64,000 bases of DNA from Albimonas donghaensis (GTDB taxonomy: Bacteria > Pseudomonadota > Alphaproteobacteria > Rhodobacterales > Rhodobacteraceae), in the NCBI RefSeq assembly GCF_900106695.1, contig NZ_FNMZ01000001.1, positions 1,390,842 through 1,454,841 on the forward strand. The letters are read 5' to 3'. Of the stretch, positions 46,439 through 55,190 are shown piece by piece. The first letter of the stretch is position 1, and each line of letters starts with the position of its first letter. Both the position numbers and the translations under genes were made by a program. The notes beneath the pieces are model-generated. The model saw only the letters and a program-made list of their open reading frames with translations. It had not been told where the DNA came from and searched no databases.

Positions 46439-48729
46439 GCTGCGGCTGCACCGCCTGCCAGGAGGCGCTGACCCTGGATCCGTGGAAGCGGGTCCGCTAC
46501 GCCCACGGCCTTGTGCTGGGGGTCGAGGAATTCCTCCAGGAGGAGCTTCGGTTCCTCGACGCCGAGCGGCGCGCCAACCGCGCGCTGCACGGCTACGGCG
46601 CGGTCTGCGGGCTGGACGTCCAGGTCCGCGACAGCGCATCGGGGCCGGAGATCTTCGTGTCCCCCGGCCTCGCCATCGACCCCAGGGGCCGCTGGATCCG
46701 GGTGCCCGACGCCCGCTGCGCCCCGATCAACGAATGGCTGCGCCGCAATCCCGACGCGGTCCCGGCCGAGGACGGCTCCCCTCCCGCGCCGCTGACGCTC
46801 GCGCTGCGGCTGTGCTACCGGGAATGCGACACCGATCTGGTGCCGATCCCCGGCGGCGCCTGCCGCACCGAGGACGAGGCCATGGCCCCGTCCCGGATCG
46901 CGGAGAGCTTCGCGCTCGATCTCGGCCTCGACGCCCCCGACCAGACGGAACTTGAGGCCGTGCGCGCCTTCGCCTTCCTGGTCAACCGGCTGGACCCGGT
47001 GGAGGACGCCTCGCCCGCCCCGACCCTGACGCTGGCCGAGTTCGAGGCGATGGTGCGGGCGCTGGCCCCGCTGGGCTCGCCCCCCGGATCGCCTCCTGGC
47101 AGCCCGCCCGCGTCGCCCCCCGCCTCCCCCCCCGGATCGCCCGCCGGTTCGCCCGCCGGATCGCCCGCCGACATGACCCTCGAAGTCCCGGCGGAGGAAC
47201 TCACCGCCTGGCTGCGCGCGGCCTTCCGCATCTGGGTCACGGAGGTCCGCCCGGCGCTTCTGCCCAACGGCGCGAACTGCGCCGGCGGGACGCCGGAGGA
47301 GGACTGCATCCTGCTCGGCCATCTCACCTTCCCCACCGCGCAGGGCGCCGCCGGCCCGGTGGTGGACGGCGCGGCCGAGGCGGTGGAGCTGAACGAGGAC
47401 GGCCGCCCGGTGCTGGTCCACACCCAGCTGCTGCAGGAGATCGTGACCGGCGGCGGCGTCTTCGGGGCCGAGGGCACCGTGGTCCTGCCCGCGCCCGAGC
47501 CGACGGTGACCGACCATGGCGCGCTCACCGGGCTGGGCGACGACGACCACCTGCACTACCTCGCGGTGCTGCCGCGCGAACCCGCCGCGACCGACGACCG
47601 CCTGCTGCGCGATCTTTCGGGCGGCGGAACCGCCACCCTTTCCGACATCCGCGCCGCCACCGCCCCGGGCGAGGCGATGCCCCATGGCCAGGGCGCGGGC
47701 GGAGACCTGTCGGGAACCTACCCCGCCCCCACCGTGACCGGGCTGCGCGGGCTCGCCCTGCCGACGCCGAACCAGGGCCAGGTGGGCCGCTATCTGCGCC
47801 TGACCAGCGGCGCGACGGGCCTGCGCTGGGACCTCGCCGCGCCGACGGTCTCGGGCCCGCAGGAATACGACCAGGAAGAGGACCTCACCCGCGTTCTGGC
47901 GATCAGCTGGGTTCACAACGCCTTCCATGACTTCGCCTTCGACCTCGACGGCAAGGTGGTGCGCGGGCTTGCGCTGGCCTTCGGGCGGGACACGGTCGGC
48001 GACACCGCCGTCAACATCGGCGTGACCCAGACGCCGAACGGGCCGATCATGACCGGGGGCTCGCTCGACGCCTCCTCGTTCAAGCTTTTCGTGGAACGGC
48101 CGATGGATCTTCCCGGCGGTCTCGTGCAGCGGCTGCGGATGCCGCCGGTGGACCTGATCCCGATCGAGCCCGACGTGGCCCCGGGGGCGACCCTGTTCTC
48201 CAGCGGGCGGGCGGCGGCGGACGGGAAGAGCGCGGCGGCGGGCGCGCTGATGGTGTTCCCCGACGACGCGCTTCTCCAGATGCTGAACGCCCGCTTCGAG
48301 ATCGAGCTGCTGGGCGAACATGTGCTGGACGAGGACGGCCGGGCCATCGACGCGGAGTTCCTGCGCGCCCGCCTGCCCTCGGGCGACCGGCCCGACGGCG
48401 CGGATCGCGGCGTGCAGGGCGGCCACCTGATGAGCTGGCTGACCCCGCGCGTCGACGGGATCGACGGCGACGGGCCGGGCTTCCTCGCCGCCGACAGGCG
48501 GACCGGCGGCGACGGGGGCGGCAAGGTCGCCTTCGCGCGCGCCACCGTGGCGGACCTGGTGGAGGCCGCCGACATCCCCGAACGCACCGCGATGAACATC
48601 ATCAACGCCCGCAACGCCGGAAAGGTGTCCGCGGCGGGCGAAGCGGAGGCGCTGCGCGCGATCCCGAAAGTGGGCCCGGCGGTGATCCGCCGGCTGACCA
48701 AGTCCGACCGCATCGCCTTCGACGCCTGA
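46435..48729 (+). CDS. Baseplate or fibre-like protein with tail-fibre motif and helix-hairpin-helix end
   Basis: A 764-residue protein. The N-terminus (MSCGCTACQEAL, cysteine-rich) leads into a module with LHGYGAVCGLDVQVRD and VSPGLAIDPRGRWIRV that is related to the start of the next gene product. A low-complexity GSPP/ASPP/GSPA linker spans residues 214-246. DHGALTGLGDDDHLHYL at 360-376 is a motif common in phage tail fibres. The C-terminus (AMNIINARNAGKVSAAGEAE, LRAIPKVGPAVIRRLTK) forms a helix-hairpin-helix. It may be a receptor-binding or fibre-attachment component. Confidence 0.78.
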   Translation: MSCGCTACQEALTLDPWKRVRYAHGLVLGVEEFLQEELRFLDAERRANRALHGYGAVCGLDVQVRDSASGPEIFVSPGLAIDPRGRWIRVPDARCAPINEWLRRNPDAVPAEDGSPPAPLTLALRLCYRECDTDLVPIPGGACRTEDEAMAPSRIAESFALDLGLDAPDQTELEAVRAFAFLVNRLDPVEDASPAPTLTLAEFEAMVRALAPLGSPPGSPPGSPPASPPASPPGSPAGSPAGSPADMTLEVPAEELTAWLRAAFRIWVTEVRPALLPNGANCAGGTPEEDCILLGHLTFPTAQGAAGPVVDGAAEAVELNEDGRPVLVHTQLLQEIVTGGGVFGAEGTVVLPAPEPTVTDHGALTGLGDDDHLHYLAVLPREPAATDDRLLRDLSGGGTATLSDIRAATAPGEAMPHGQGAGGDLSGTYPAPTVTGLRGLALPTPNQGQVGRYLRLTSGATGLRWDLAAPTVSGPQEYDQEEDLTRVLAISWVHNAFHDFAFDLDGKVVRGLALAFGRDTVGDTAVNIGVTQTPNGPIMTGGSLDASSFKLFVERPMDLPGGLVQRLRMPPVDLIPIEPDVAPGATLFSSGRAAADGKSAAAGALMVFPDDALLQMLNARFEIELLGEHVLDEDGRAIDAEFLRARLPSGDRPDGADRGVQGGHLMSWLTPRVDGIDGDGPGFLAADRRTGGDGGGKVAFARATVADLVEAADIPERTAMNIINARNAGKVSAAGEAEALRAIPKVGPAVIRRLTKSDRIAFDA

Positions 48730-48754
48730 GCCGGGACCGACAGGGGAGCCCGCC

Positions 48755-50392
48755 ATGACCTACCGACTGGAAGAGCCGATCCTCGAAGACGGCGTCCGCT
48801 TCGTGAACTTCTTCGAAGGGCGCATCCTGACCGGCCGCGACCTGACCGACGAACAGGCCGCCGACCGCGCCCAGCGGCTGCGGCTGGGCCGGGCCGTGGG
48901 GGCCGGCGTGATCTCGGGGCTGGAGGTGACGCGGGACGCGGCCCCGGATGGGGGCGGGGCAGCGGGCGGCGGCGCGGGAGGCGCGGCGGCGCCCGTGGTC
49001 TCGGTCGCCCCCGGCCTCGCCGTCACCGCGGAGGGCGAGGCGCTGGAGCTGCGCTCGTCGCGAACCGTGGCGCTCGCCCGCGCGGCGGAGGCGGCGGACG
49101 CGGCCTCCGACGACCTGTTCGGCCCCTGCGCGGGGCAGGCGCCGGGATCGGCGCTGCCGGCGGGGGTGGGGCTCTATCTGCTGACCCTCGGCCCGGCCTC
49201 GGGCTTTCAGGAAGAAGCGCCGATGGCGGGGATCGGGGCGGCGGAGGCGGGCGTGGGAACCGGCTGCGGCAAGCGCTACGCCACCCGCGGCGTGGCCTTC
49301 CGGCTGATCCGGGTGGACCAGGCGCTGGCGGCGGGGGGCGGGGCGCTGGCCGCCGAGATCGCCGGGCTGATGACCCGAACCGACCTGCCCGGCCGCTCGC
49401 GGCTGCGCAACCTCGCGGCCAACGCCCTGCACGGGACCGGCGCGCGGGACGGCTTCGCCCGCGATCCCTTCGCCACCCTCGCGGCGGGCGGCGGCTCGTC
49501 CTGGGCGGCGCGGGGGCTGCTGGACGCGCTGCGGGAAGGGGACGCGCCCCTGCTCGCCCCCTGCGAGGTCCCGCTGGCGCTGATCCACTGGACGCTGGCC
49601 GGCATCGGCTTCGTCGACGCCCCCGCGGCCCGGCTGCGGCCCGGCGCGGACCCGCTGGCCCAGCCCTGGCCGCTGGTTCACGCCGCGCGGGCGGAGGCGC
49701 AGTCCGAGGCCCTGCGCGCCCAGTTCCAGGCCCAGCACGCCTGGCTGACCGCCGCCCTGCCCGCCAACGCCTTCCAGTCGGCGCTGCGCGACTACCGCTT
49801 CCTGCCCGCCACCGGGCTGGTGCCGAGCTTCGGCGCCGACAGCTTCTTCCAGGGCATACCGACCGAGGGCCCGACGACGATCCCCGCCGCCCGCATGCTG
49901 GCGGTGCTGGAGGCCGGCCGCGCCTGCCCCGCCATCGACCTCATGGCCGACCCGCGCCCCGCGATCCGCCTGATCCGGGTGGAGGGAACCGAGGGCTGGT
50001 ATCTGTTCGCCGACGCCCGCCTGCCGCTGGCGGAGGCCCAGGCCGCGCGCATCGCGGCGCTGGAGGACGCGGTCTCGGCCCTGCAGGAGGCGCTGGCGGC
50101 GCCGGCCACGGTGCGGGGCGGCGCGCGCTACCGCCCCAATTACGCCGCCGCGCTGATCGACGCGCCGATCGGCGGGCTGACCATCCTCGCGCTGGACGCG
50201 GCGGGGAACGAGGCCGGCCGGACCGTGACCGAGCCGACCGGCGCCTACGAGATGAAGCTGCCGCCGGGGGTCTACCGGCTGACGACCCTGAGCGGGCCGA
50301 ACTCGCCGCAGCATTTCGGGGTGGTGCTGGAGCCGGGCGACCAGCGCCGGCTCGACTTCATCTTTCTCCAGCCGCCGCAGGAGATCCGGTGA
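48755..50392 (+). CDS. Baseplate-associated protein with a carboxypeptidase-regulatory-like end
   Basis: A 545-residue protein. Its N-terminal module (FVNFFEGRILTGRDLTDEQA, VGAGVISGLEVTRD, VSVAPGLAVTAEGEALEL) is like that of the preceding protein, with a Gly/Ala insertion at about residues 68-78. A helical region with a coiled segment follows, and residues 459-525 look like a carboxypeptidase-regulatory Ig-like domain (GGLTILALDAAGNEAGRTV, GAYEMKLPPGVYRLTTL). It probably decorates the baseplate. A GTGA overlap at 50389-50392 leads into the low-complexity stretch that follows. Confidence 0.78.
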   Translation: MTYRLEEPILEDGVRFVNFFEGRILTGRDLTDEQAADRAQRLRLGRAVGAGVISGLEVTRDAAPDGGGAAGGGAGGAAAPVVSVAPGLAVTAEGEALELRSSRTVALARAAEAADAASDDLFGPCAGQAPGSALPAGVGLYLLTLGPASGFQEEAPMAGIGAAEAGVGTGCGKRYATRGVAFRLIRVDQALAAGGGALAAEIAGLMTRTDLPGRSRLRNLAANALHGTGARDGFARDPFATLAAGGGSSWAARGLLDALREGDAPLLAPCEVPLALIHWTLAGIGFVDAPAARLRPGADPLAQPWPLVHAARAEAQSEALRAQFQAQHAWLTAALPANAFQSALRDYRFLPATGLVPSFGADSFFQGIPTEGPTTIPAARMLAVLEAGRACPAIDLMADPRPAIRLIRVEGTEGWYLFADARLPLAEAQAARIAALEDAVSALQEALAAPATVRGGARYRPNYAAALIDAPIGGLTILALDAAGNEAGRTVTEPTGAYEMKLPPGVYRLTTLSGPNSPQHFGVVLEPGDQRRLDFIFLQPPQEIR

Positions 50393-51222
50393 CCGCCCTC
50401 GCCGCCCCTTGCGCCCCGCCTCGGCCCGGGGCCGCGCGCCGACCGTCGCGCCAGTCGCCCCGGAGCGCCCGCGCGGCGCTGAGCCGGGGCGCGCGCGGCG
50501 CCGTCGCGGGGCGGAGCCGTCGCGCGGTCCCGCCGCCGTCGCGCCGGCGGGCGCCGGGGGCGGAGCGGGCCGGCGCCGGACGCGAAACCGGAACCGAGGA
50601 TCGGAAGATGGCGCGCGCCCGCCGCGCCCGGCCCGCGCCGAGGCGCGCTCCCCCGCAAGGCCCCCCGATCGGTCGGGAGGGCCGCGGCGCCCCCGCCGTG
50701 ACGCGGCGAGGCGCGGATCTTCGGACCGCCTCCCCAACGCCCTCCCTCCGCCCCAGTCCGCGCCCCCGACGGCCCGGACGACCTGCGCGTGTAAGGGCGC
50801 GGCCCGCGAAAAGCCCCGGCGGCATCGCTCCCCCCCATGCGAGCGCACGCGTCTTGACCGCCGCGCCGCCCGCCCCTTCGGCAGCACGCTCCTGGCGTGC
50901 GGCGCCTCCCGCCGCCGGTCTTCCGGTCGCCCCCCGTCGCGCCGCGGACACCGGCCCGGACCTGCCGCCCCGTGAACAGCGGCCCCGTGAACAGCGACCC
51001 CGTGAACAGCCGCGCCCCGGCTGCATGCGCCCGTCCCGCCTTGGCGCCCTCCCCGCCCCCTCGCGCAGGCCCGGAGCCGGGGCGCGCCCATCGTCGCCCG
51101 CCGCGCCGGCGCACGCGGGCCCCGAGACCCCGGCGACACCGCCTGTGCGGGCGCCTCTGCGGCGGCCTCGTCCTCTGCGCGGCTCGATCCTCCCCTCCGC
51201 CCCACCGGAGGCGCCGCGATGA
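50389..51222 (+). CDS. Arg/Pro/Ala-rich frame joining two operon genes, possible disordered basic protein
   Basis: This 826-base gap holds one open frame of 277 residues that starts at a GTG overlapping the previous stop (GTGA) and ends at a TGA overlapping the next start (ATGA). The product would be highly basic (many Arg, Pro, Ala), with a triple REQRP-type repeat. No domain is visible. The double coupling argues for translation; the weaker third-position bias and the composition argue against it. If real it may be a cargo, linker or nucleic-acid-binding factor. Confidence 0.35.
   Translation: MTALAAPCAPPRPGAARRPSRQSPRSARAALSRGARGAVAGRSRRAVPPPSRRRAPGAERAGAGRETGTEDRKMARARRARPAPRRAPPQGPPIGREGRGAPAVTRRGADLRTASPTPSLRPSPRPRRPGRPARVRARPAKSPGGIAPPHASARVLTAAPPAPSAARSWRAAPPAAGLPVAPRRAADTGPDLPPREQRPREQRPREQPRPGCMRPSRLGALPAPSRRPGAGARPSSPAAPAHAGPETPATPPVRAPLRRPRPLRGSILPSAPPEAPR
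50971..51010 (+). repeat. 15-base tandem repeat (three copies)
   Basis: CGTGAACAGC recurs at 50971, 50986 and 51001, each followed by a near-identical CGNCCC, giving three 15-base units. In the frame described above they encode three REQ(R/P)P units. Fifteen bases is a multiple of three, so copy changes would keep the frame. Confidence 0.7.
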
Positions 51223-52916
51223 CCTCCGCCCTTTCGATCCGCCTCGCCCGTGCGCATGGCGCCATCGGTCCCGCCGCCGCCCGGCGCCTGCGCGGCCGGC
51301 TGGAGGCCTGCGACGCCGAGGCGCCCGGCGCGCCCTCCGAGATCCTGATCCTGCGGCGGCTCGTCGATCCCGCCCCCGGCGGCCTCGTGCCCGGCGCGGC
51401 GGGGGCGCGCGCGGGGGAGGCGGCCGGCAGGGCCCGGTGGCGACGGGCGCTCGAAGCCTCGCTGGAGCGCGCCCGGGCGCGCGCCGCCCGGCCCGCGCAA
51501 GGTCCCGTGCCGCCGGGCGCCGAGGCGGTGCGCTTCGCCGACGCCGCCGAGGCGCTGGCCTGCCTGATCGAGGACGCCGCCGCCGGCCGCGCCGCCCTGC
51601 GCTGGTGGTGGCGGGCCTGGCCGCCCGAGGCGCCCGGCGGCGACGTCATGCCGGCGCGCCCTGCATCGCCCGGCGCGACGCTGCCCGGCCGGACCGGCGG
51701 CGGCGCCGGGCGGGGGTGGGGGGGCGCCGGAGCGGGGACGCGCATCGCCCGCTGGCTCGCCGCCGATCCGGGCCGGGCGGCCGCGGCCATCGCGGTGCTG
51801 TGGGCGCGCGGGCGGGCGGCGGCGGCGCTGGCCCCGCTGGGGCCGCGGGACGCGCTGGCGCTCGCGGTCCAACTGGGCGCGCCCGCCGCGCCCGAAACCT
51901 CTCCGGCCCCGAGCCGACCGCCCCCTGCCGCCGCCCCGGACCCGCGCCGCGGGCATGGCGCGCCGTCCCGCTCCGCCTCGCCCTCCATCCCCGGAGACGA
52001 CCCGCCCGGCGCCGTCGCCTGGCTGATCGCCGTCGCCCGCGCCCGACACGCCGTGCCCGCGGCGCAGGGCGAGGCGCTGGCCGCCCGCGCCGCCATGCTG
52101 CTCGTCCCGGGATCCGGCGTCGGCCCCGCGCGCGGTCCCGCGCCCGACGCCGAGTCCGGCCCGACCCCGCATCCGGCCCCGGACCCGGCGGGGGAGGTCC
52201 GCTCCACCCCGCGCGTCGGGGGCCCTCTTCCCGACGCCGGGGCCGGGGCGGATGCCGGGCCCGCGCGCCCTGCCGCCGGCCGGCCGCGCCCGGACCCGGC
52301 TGACATCCCCACCCCCGCGCCCAAGACCGAGCCCGACACCGACCCACCCGCCGCGGCGCGCATCCCGCCCGACCCGGCGGCCGATCCGGTCCCGGAAACC
52401 GGCCTCGAAACCAGCCGCGCCGGCGCCCTCTTCCTGCTGCATCTGTTCGAGCGCCCGGACCTCGCCCCCGCATTGCCCGAAGCCGCCCGCGCCGCGCCCT
52501 GGACCGCCGCCGCGCGTCTGGCCGCGGCGCTGCATCCCGACCCGTCGCCCCCCGGCGCCCCGGACCCGCTCGCCGCCCTGATGGAGGCGCTCGACGGCCC
52601 CTCCGACGCGGCCCCCGGCGGCGCCTCACGGGACCCGGCGGAGGCCGGCCGCCTCCGCGCCGCGCTCGACCGCGCGCTGGACCCGATCCTGCCCGACCTG
52701 CGCGCGCGCCTGGCCGCGGCCATGGGCGTCGCGCCCGAAACCGCTGGCCCCCGGCTGGTTGCGCGGCGCGGCCGGGTCTTCGTCACCGCCATGCATGTCG
52801 ACCTGACCCTGGCGCTCCGCGACGCCGACGCAGGCGTCCGGCGGGCGGGGCTCGACCTCGATCCCGGCTGGCGTCCGAGTCTCGGACGCATCCTCGCCTT
52901 CCACTATCGCGACTGA
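51219..52916 (+). CDS. Injection-system protein at the tape-measure position
   Basis: A 565-residue protein encoded just before the AAA+ ATPase, where Afp14-type tape-measure genes lie. The N-terminus (LSIRLARAHGAIGPAAARRL) and middle are Ala-rich and helical, with a Pro-rich low-complexity part near residues 300-390. The last 75 residues (GRVFVTAMHVDLTLALRDAD, RRAGLDLDPGWRPSLGRILA) resemble the C-terminal region I associate with the CIS tape-measure family. The size is short for a tape measure, so the call is tentative. It begins in an ATGA overlap. Confidence 0.65.
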   Translation: MTSALSIRLARAHGAIGPAAARRLRGRLEACDAEAPGAPSEILILRRLVDPAPGGLVPGAAGARAGEAAGRARWRRALEASLERARARAARPAQGPVPPGAEAVRFADAAEALACLIEDAAAGRAALRWWWRAWPPEAPGGDVMPARPASPGATLPGRTGGGAGRGWGGAGAGTRIARWLAADPGRAAAAIAVLWARGRAAAALAPLGPRDALALAVQLGAPAAPETSPAPSRPPPAAAPDPRRGHGAPSRSASPSIPGDDPPGAVAWLIAVARARHAVPAAQGEALAARAAMLLVPGSGVGPARGPAPDAESGPTPHPAPDPAGEVRSTPRVGGPLPDAGAGADAGPARPAAGRPRPDPADIPTPAPKTEPDTDPPAAARIPPDPAADPVPETGLETSRAGALFLLHLFERPDLAPALPEAARAAPWTAAARLAAALHPDPSPPGAPDPLAALMEALDGPSDAAPGGASRDPAEAGRLRAALDRALDPILPDLRARLAAAMGVAPETAGPRLVARRGRVFVTAMHVDLTLALRDADAGVRRAGLDLDPGWRPSLGRILAFHYRD

Positions 52917-52931
52917 AGGAGCCCGCGCCCG

Positions 52932-55190
52932 ATGACCGCCCCGTTCTCCTCCCCGCGCCCCGCCTTTCCCGGCCCCGCATACGAGGCGCCGGGCCGACGC
53001 CCCTCCGCCGTGGCCGCCTCCCCCGGCCATCCCGCCCCGCTGGAGGCGCTGCCCCGCGACGCCGCCGGATGCGCCGGGCTCTGGCGGCTCGCGGCCGCGC
53101 TCGCGCTGGCCGAGCGGCTGGACGCGCTGGGCGAGGACGGCGCGGCGCTGGCCCGGGCGCATCCCTTCCTCGCCGCCTATCGCGAGGCCGCGGAGCAGGC
53201 CGCCCCCGGCCTCGCCGCCGCCCGCTGGCCCGCCCGCCTCGCCGCGTGGGAGCGGGGGGCCGACCCCGCCCCGCCGCTCGCCCGCGCCGCGGGGGCGCTG
53301 GGACTGAGCGGGGCGCAGCGCCTCGCCCTCGCGCTCGCCGCGCTGCCCGGCGACGACAGCCGCTTCGCCGGGCTCTTCGCCGACCTGCAGGGCCCCGCCG
53401 GGCCGCGCGCGCCGACCGCCGAGACCCTCGCCCGCCTGCTGGGCATGGACGAGGCCGACGCGCCGCGCGCGCTGACCGCGCCCCTGCTCGCGGCCGGCCT
53501 GCTGGAACCGACGGACCCCGACCTGCAACGCGCCGAACGCCCGCTGCGCATGCCCGACGCGCTGCGCGACGCGGCGCAGGGCGTGGCGCTTGCCGGGGGC
53601 GCGGGCGCGGGGTCGTGCGCAGGGGAGGCGCCCGATGCGCCCCGCATGACCCGGCCCGGGGACGCCCCGCGGATCGAAGACCTGATCCACCCGCGCGACT
53701 TCCTCGCCCGCCTCGCCCGCCTGCCGGCGATGCTGGCGGGGGGGCGTGCGGACCTGGTGATCCTGCGCCGCATGCCCGGCGCGGATGCGGCCGAGATCGC
53801 CGCGGCGCTGGCCCGCGGGGCCGGGCTCGGCCTGCTGCGCCCCGGCGCCTCCGCCGCCGCCGACCCGCTCCGCGCGCGGCGCGCCGGGGCGCTGGCGCTG
53901 CTCTGCGGCGCGGCCCTGCTGCTGGAGCGCGACGCCGCGCCGTCCGAGACCGTGGACCTGCCCCCGGCCCTGCCCGGCGGCCTGCCCACCTTCCTCGGGC
54001 TGGGGCGCGAGGGCGGGATCGCGCCGGACCGCCTGTCCCGCGCCGTGACGATCGAAATCCCCTTCCCCGGGCCCGACCTGCGCGCCCGGATCTGGCGGGC
54101 CGCGCTGGGCGACCTTCCGGTCACCGACCTGCCCGCCCTGCGCGACCGTTTCCAGCTGCCCCATGGCCATATCCGCCGCCTCGCAGCCGCCGCCGCCGGG
54201 GAGGCGCGGCTGGAGGGCCGCGACGCCATCGCCCCCGACGACGTGCGCCGCGCCGCCCGCCAGCTGGGCCGGCAGGAGCTGGACGGGCTCGCCGATCCGC
54301 TGGAGGCGCGGGGGCGTTGGGACGACCTCGTGGCCAGCCCCGCCGCCACGACCCTGTTGCAGGAGCTCGCCGCCCGCGCCCGCCACCGCGAGGCGCTGCC
54401 CGACCGCCTGTCGGAGCGCCCCGGCCGGGGCCTGCGCGCGCTGCTCACCGGGCCGTCGGGAGCGGGCAAGACGCTGGCCGCGCGCATCTTCGCGGCGGAG
54501 CTGGGCATGGACATCCACCGGGTCGATCTCGCCTCCGTCGTCTCCAAGTTCGTGGGGGAGACGGAAAAGAACCTGGCCCGCCTGCTGGCCCGGGCCGAGG
54601 CGCTGGACGTGGTGCTGCTGATCGACGAGGGCGACGCCCTGCTGGCCCGGCGCACGGAGGTCAAATCCTCCAACGACCGCTTCGCCAACATGGAGACGGA
54701 TTTCCTGTTGCAGCGGCTGGAGTTCCACCAGGGCGTGGTGCTGATCACCACCAACCTGGCCGAGAGCGTCGACCCCGCCTTCCAGCGCCGCATGGACGCG
54801 GTGATCCCCTTCGCCCGCCCCGGCCCCGAGGCGCGCCGGCGGATATGGGAGCTGCATTTGCCCGAAGGGACCGACCTGCCCCCCGGCGCGCTGGAGCGGC
54901 TGGCCCGCAGCTGCGCGATGACCGGCGGCCAGATCCGCAACGCCGTGCGCCACGCCGCCGGGCGGGCGCTGGAGGACGGGGCCCTGCTTGGCGAACGCCA
55001 CCTGCGCGCCGGGGTGGCGCGGGAATACCAGAAGGCCGGGGCCATGGCGCCCCTGCCCCCGGAAGACGCGGAGGGCTCGGACCGTGAGCGCGGCGCGGGA
55101 GGGGCGCCGCGGGCGCGGGTCTCGGGGTTCGCCGCGGCATTGGGGCGGGCGCGCGGCCCCGCCGGACAGGACGGAGGATCCCGGTCATGA
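52932..55190 (+). CDS. AAA+ ATPase (Afp15/Pvc15-like)
   Basis: A 752-residue ATPase of the eCIS core set. The first 440 residues are helical and contain a degenerate ATPase-like region without Walker motifs. The active AAA+ domain has Walker A GPSGAGKT (about 506-513), Walker B VVLLIDEGDALL (about 560-571), and FHQGVVLITTNLAESVDPAF with the sensor and arginine-finger region. PVC15-type ATPases are needed for assembly or cargo loading. The stop overlaps the cargo gene start by ATGA, consistent with a loading role. Confidence 0.93.
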   Translation: MTAPFSSPRPAFPGPAYEAPGRRPSAVAASPGHPAPLEALPRDAAGCAGLWRLAAALALAERLDALGEDGAALARAHPFLAAYREAAEQAAPGLAAARWPARLAAWERGADPAPPLARAAGALGLSGAQRLALALAALPGDDSRFAGLFADLQGPAGPRAPTAETLARLLGMDEADAPRALTAPLLAAGLLEPTDPDLQRAERPLRMPDALRDAAQGVALAGGAGAGSCAGEAPDAPRMTRPGDAPRIEDLIHPRDFLARLARLPAMLAGGRADLVILRRMPGADAAEIAAALARGAGLGLLRPGASAAADPLRARRAGALALLCGAALLLERDAAPSETVDLPPALPGGLPTFLGLGREGGIAPDRLSRAVTIEIPFPGPDLRARIWRAALGDLPVTDLPALRDRFQLPHGHIRRLAAAAAGEARLEGRDAIAPDDVRRAARQLGRQELDGLADPLEARGRWDDLVASPAATTLLQELAARARHREALPDRLSERPGRGLRALLTGPSGAGKTLAARIFAAELGMDIHRVDLASVVSKFVGETEKNLARLLARAEALDVVLLIDEGDALLARRTEVKSSNDRFANMETDFLLQRLEFHQGVVLITTNLAESVDPAFQRRMDAVIPFARPGPEARRRIWELHLPEGTDLPPGALERLARSCAMTGGQIRNAVRHAAGRALEDGALLGERHLRAGVAREYQKAGAMAPLPPEDAEGSDRERGAGGAPRARVSGFAAALGRARGPAGQDGGSRS

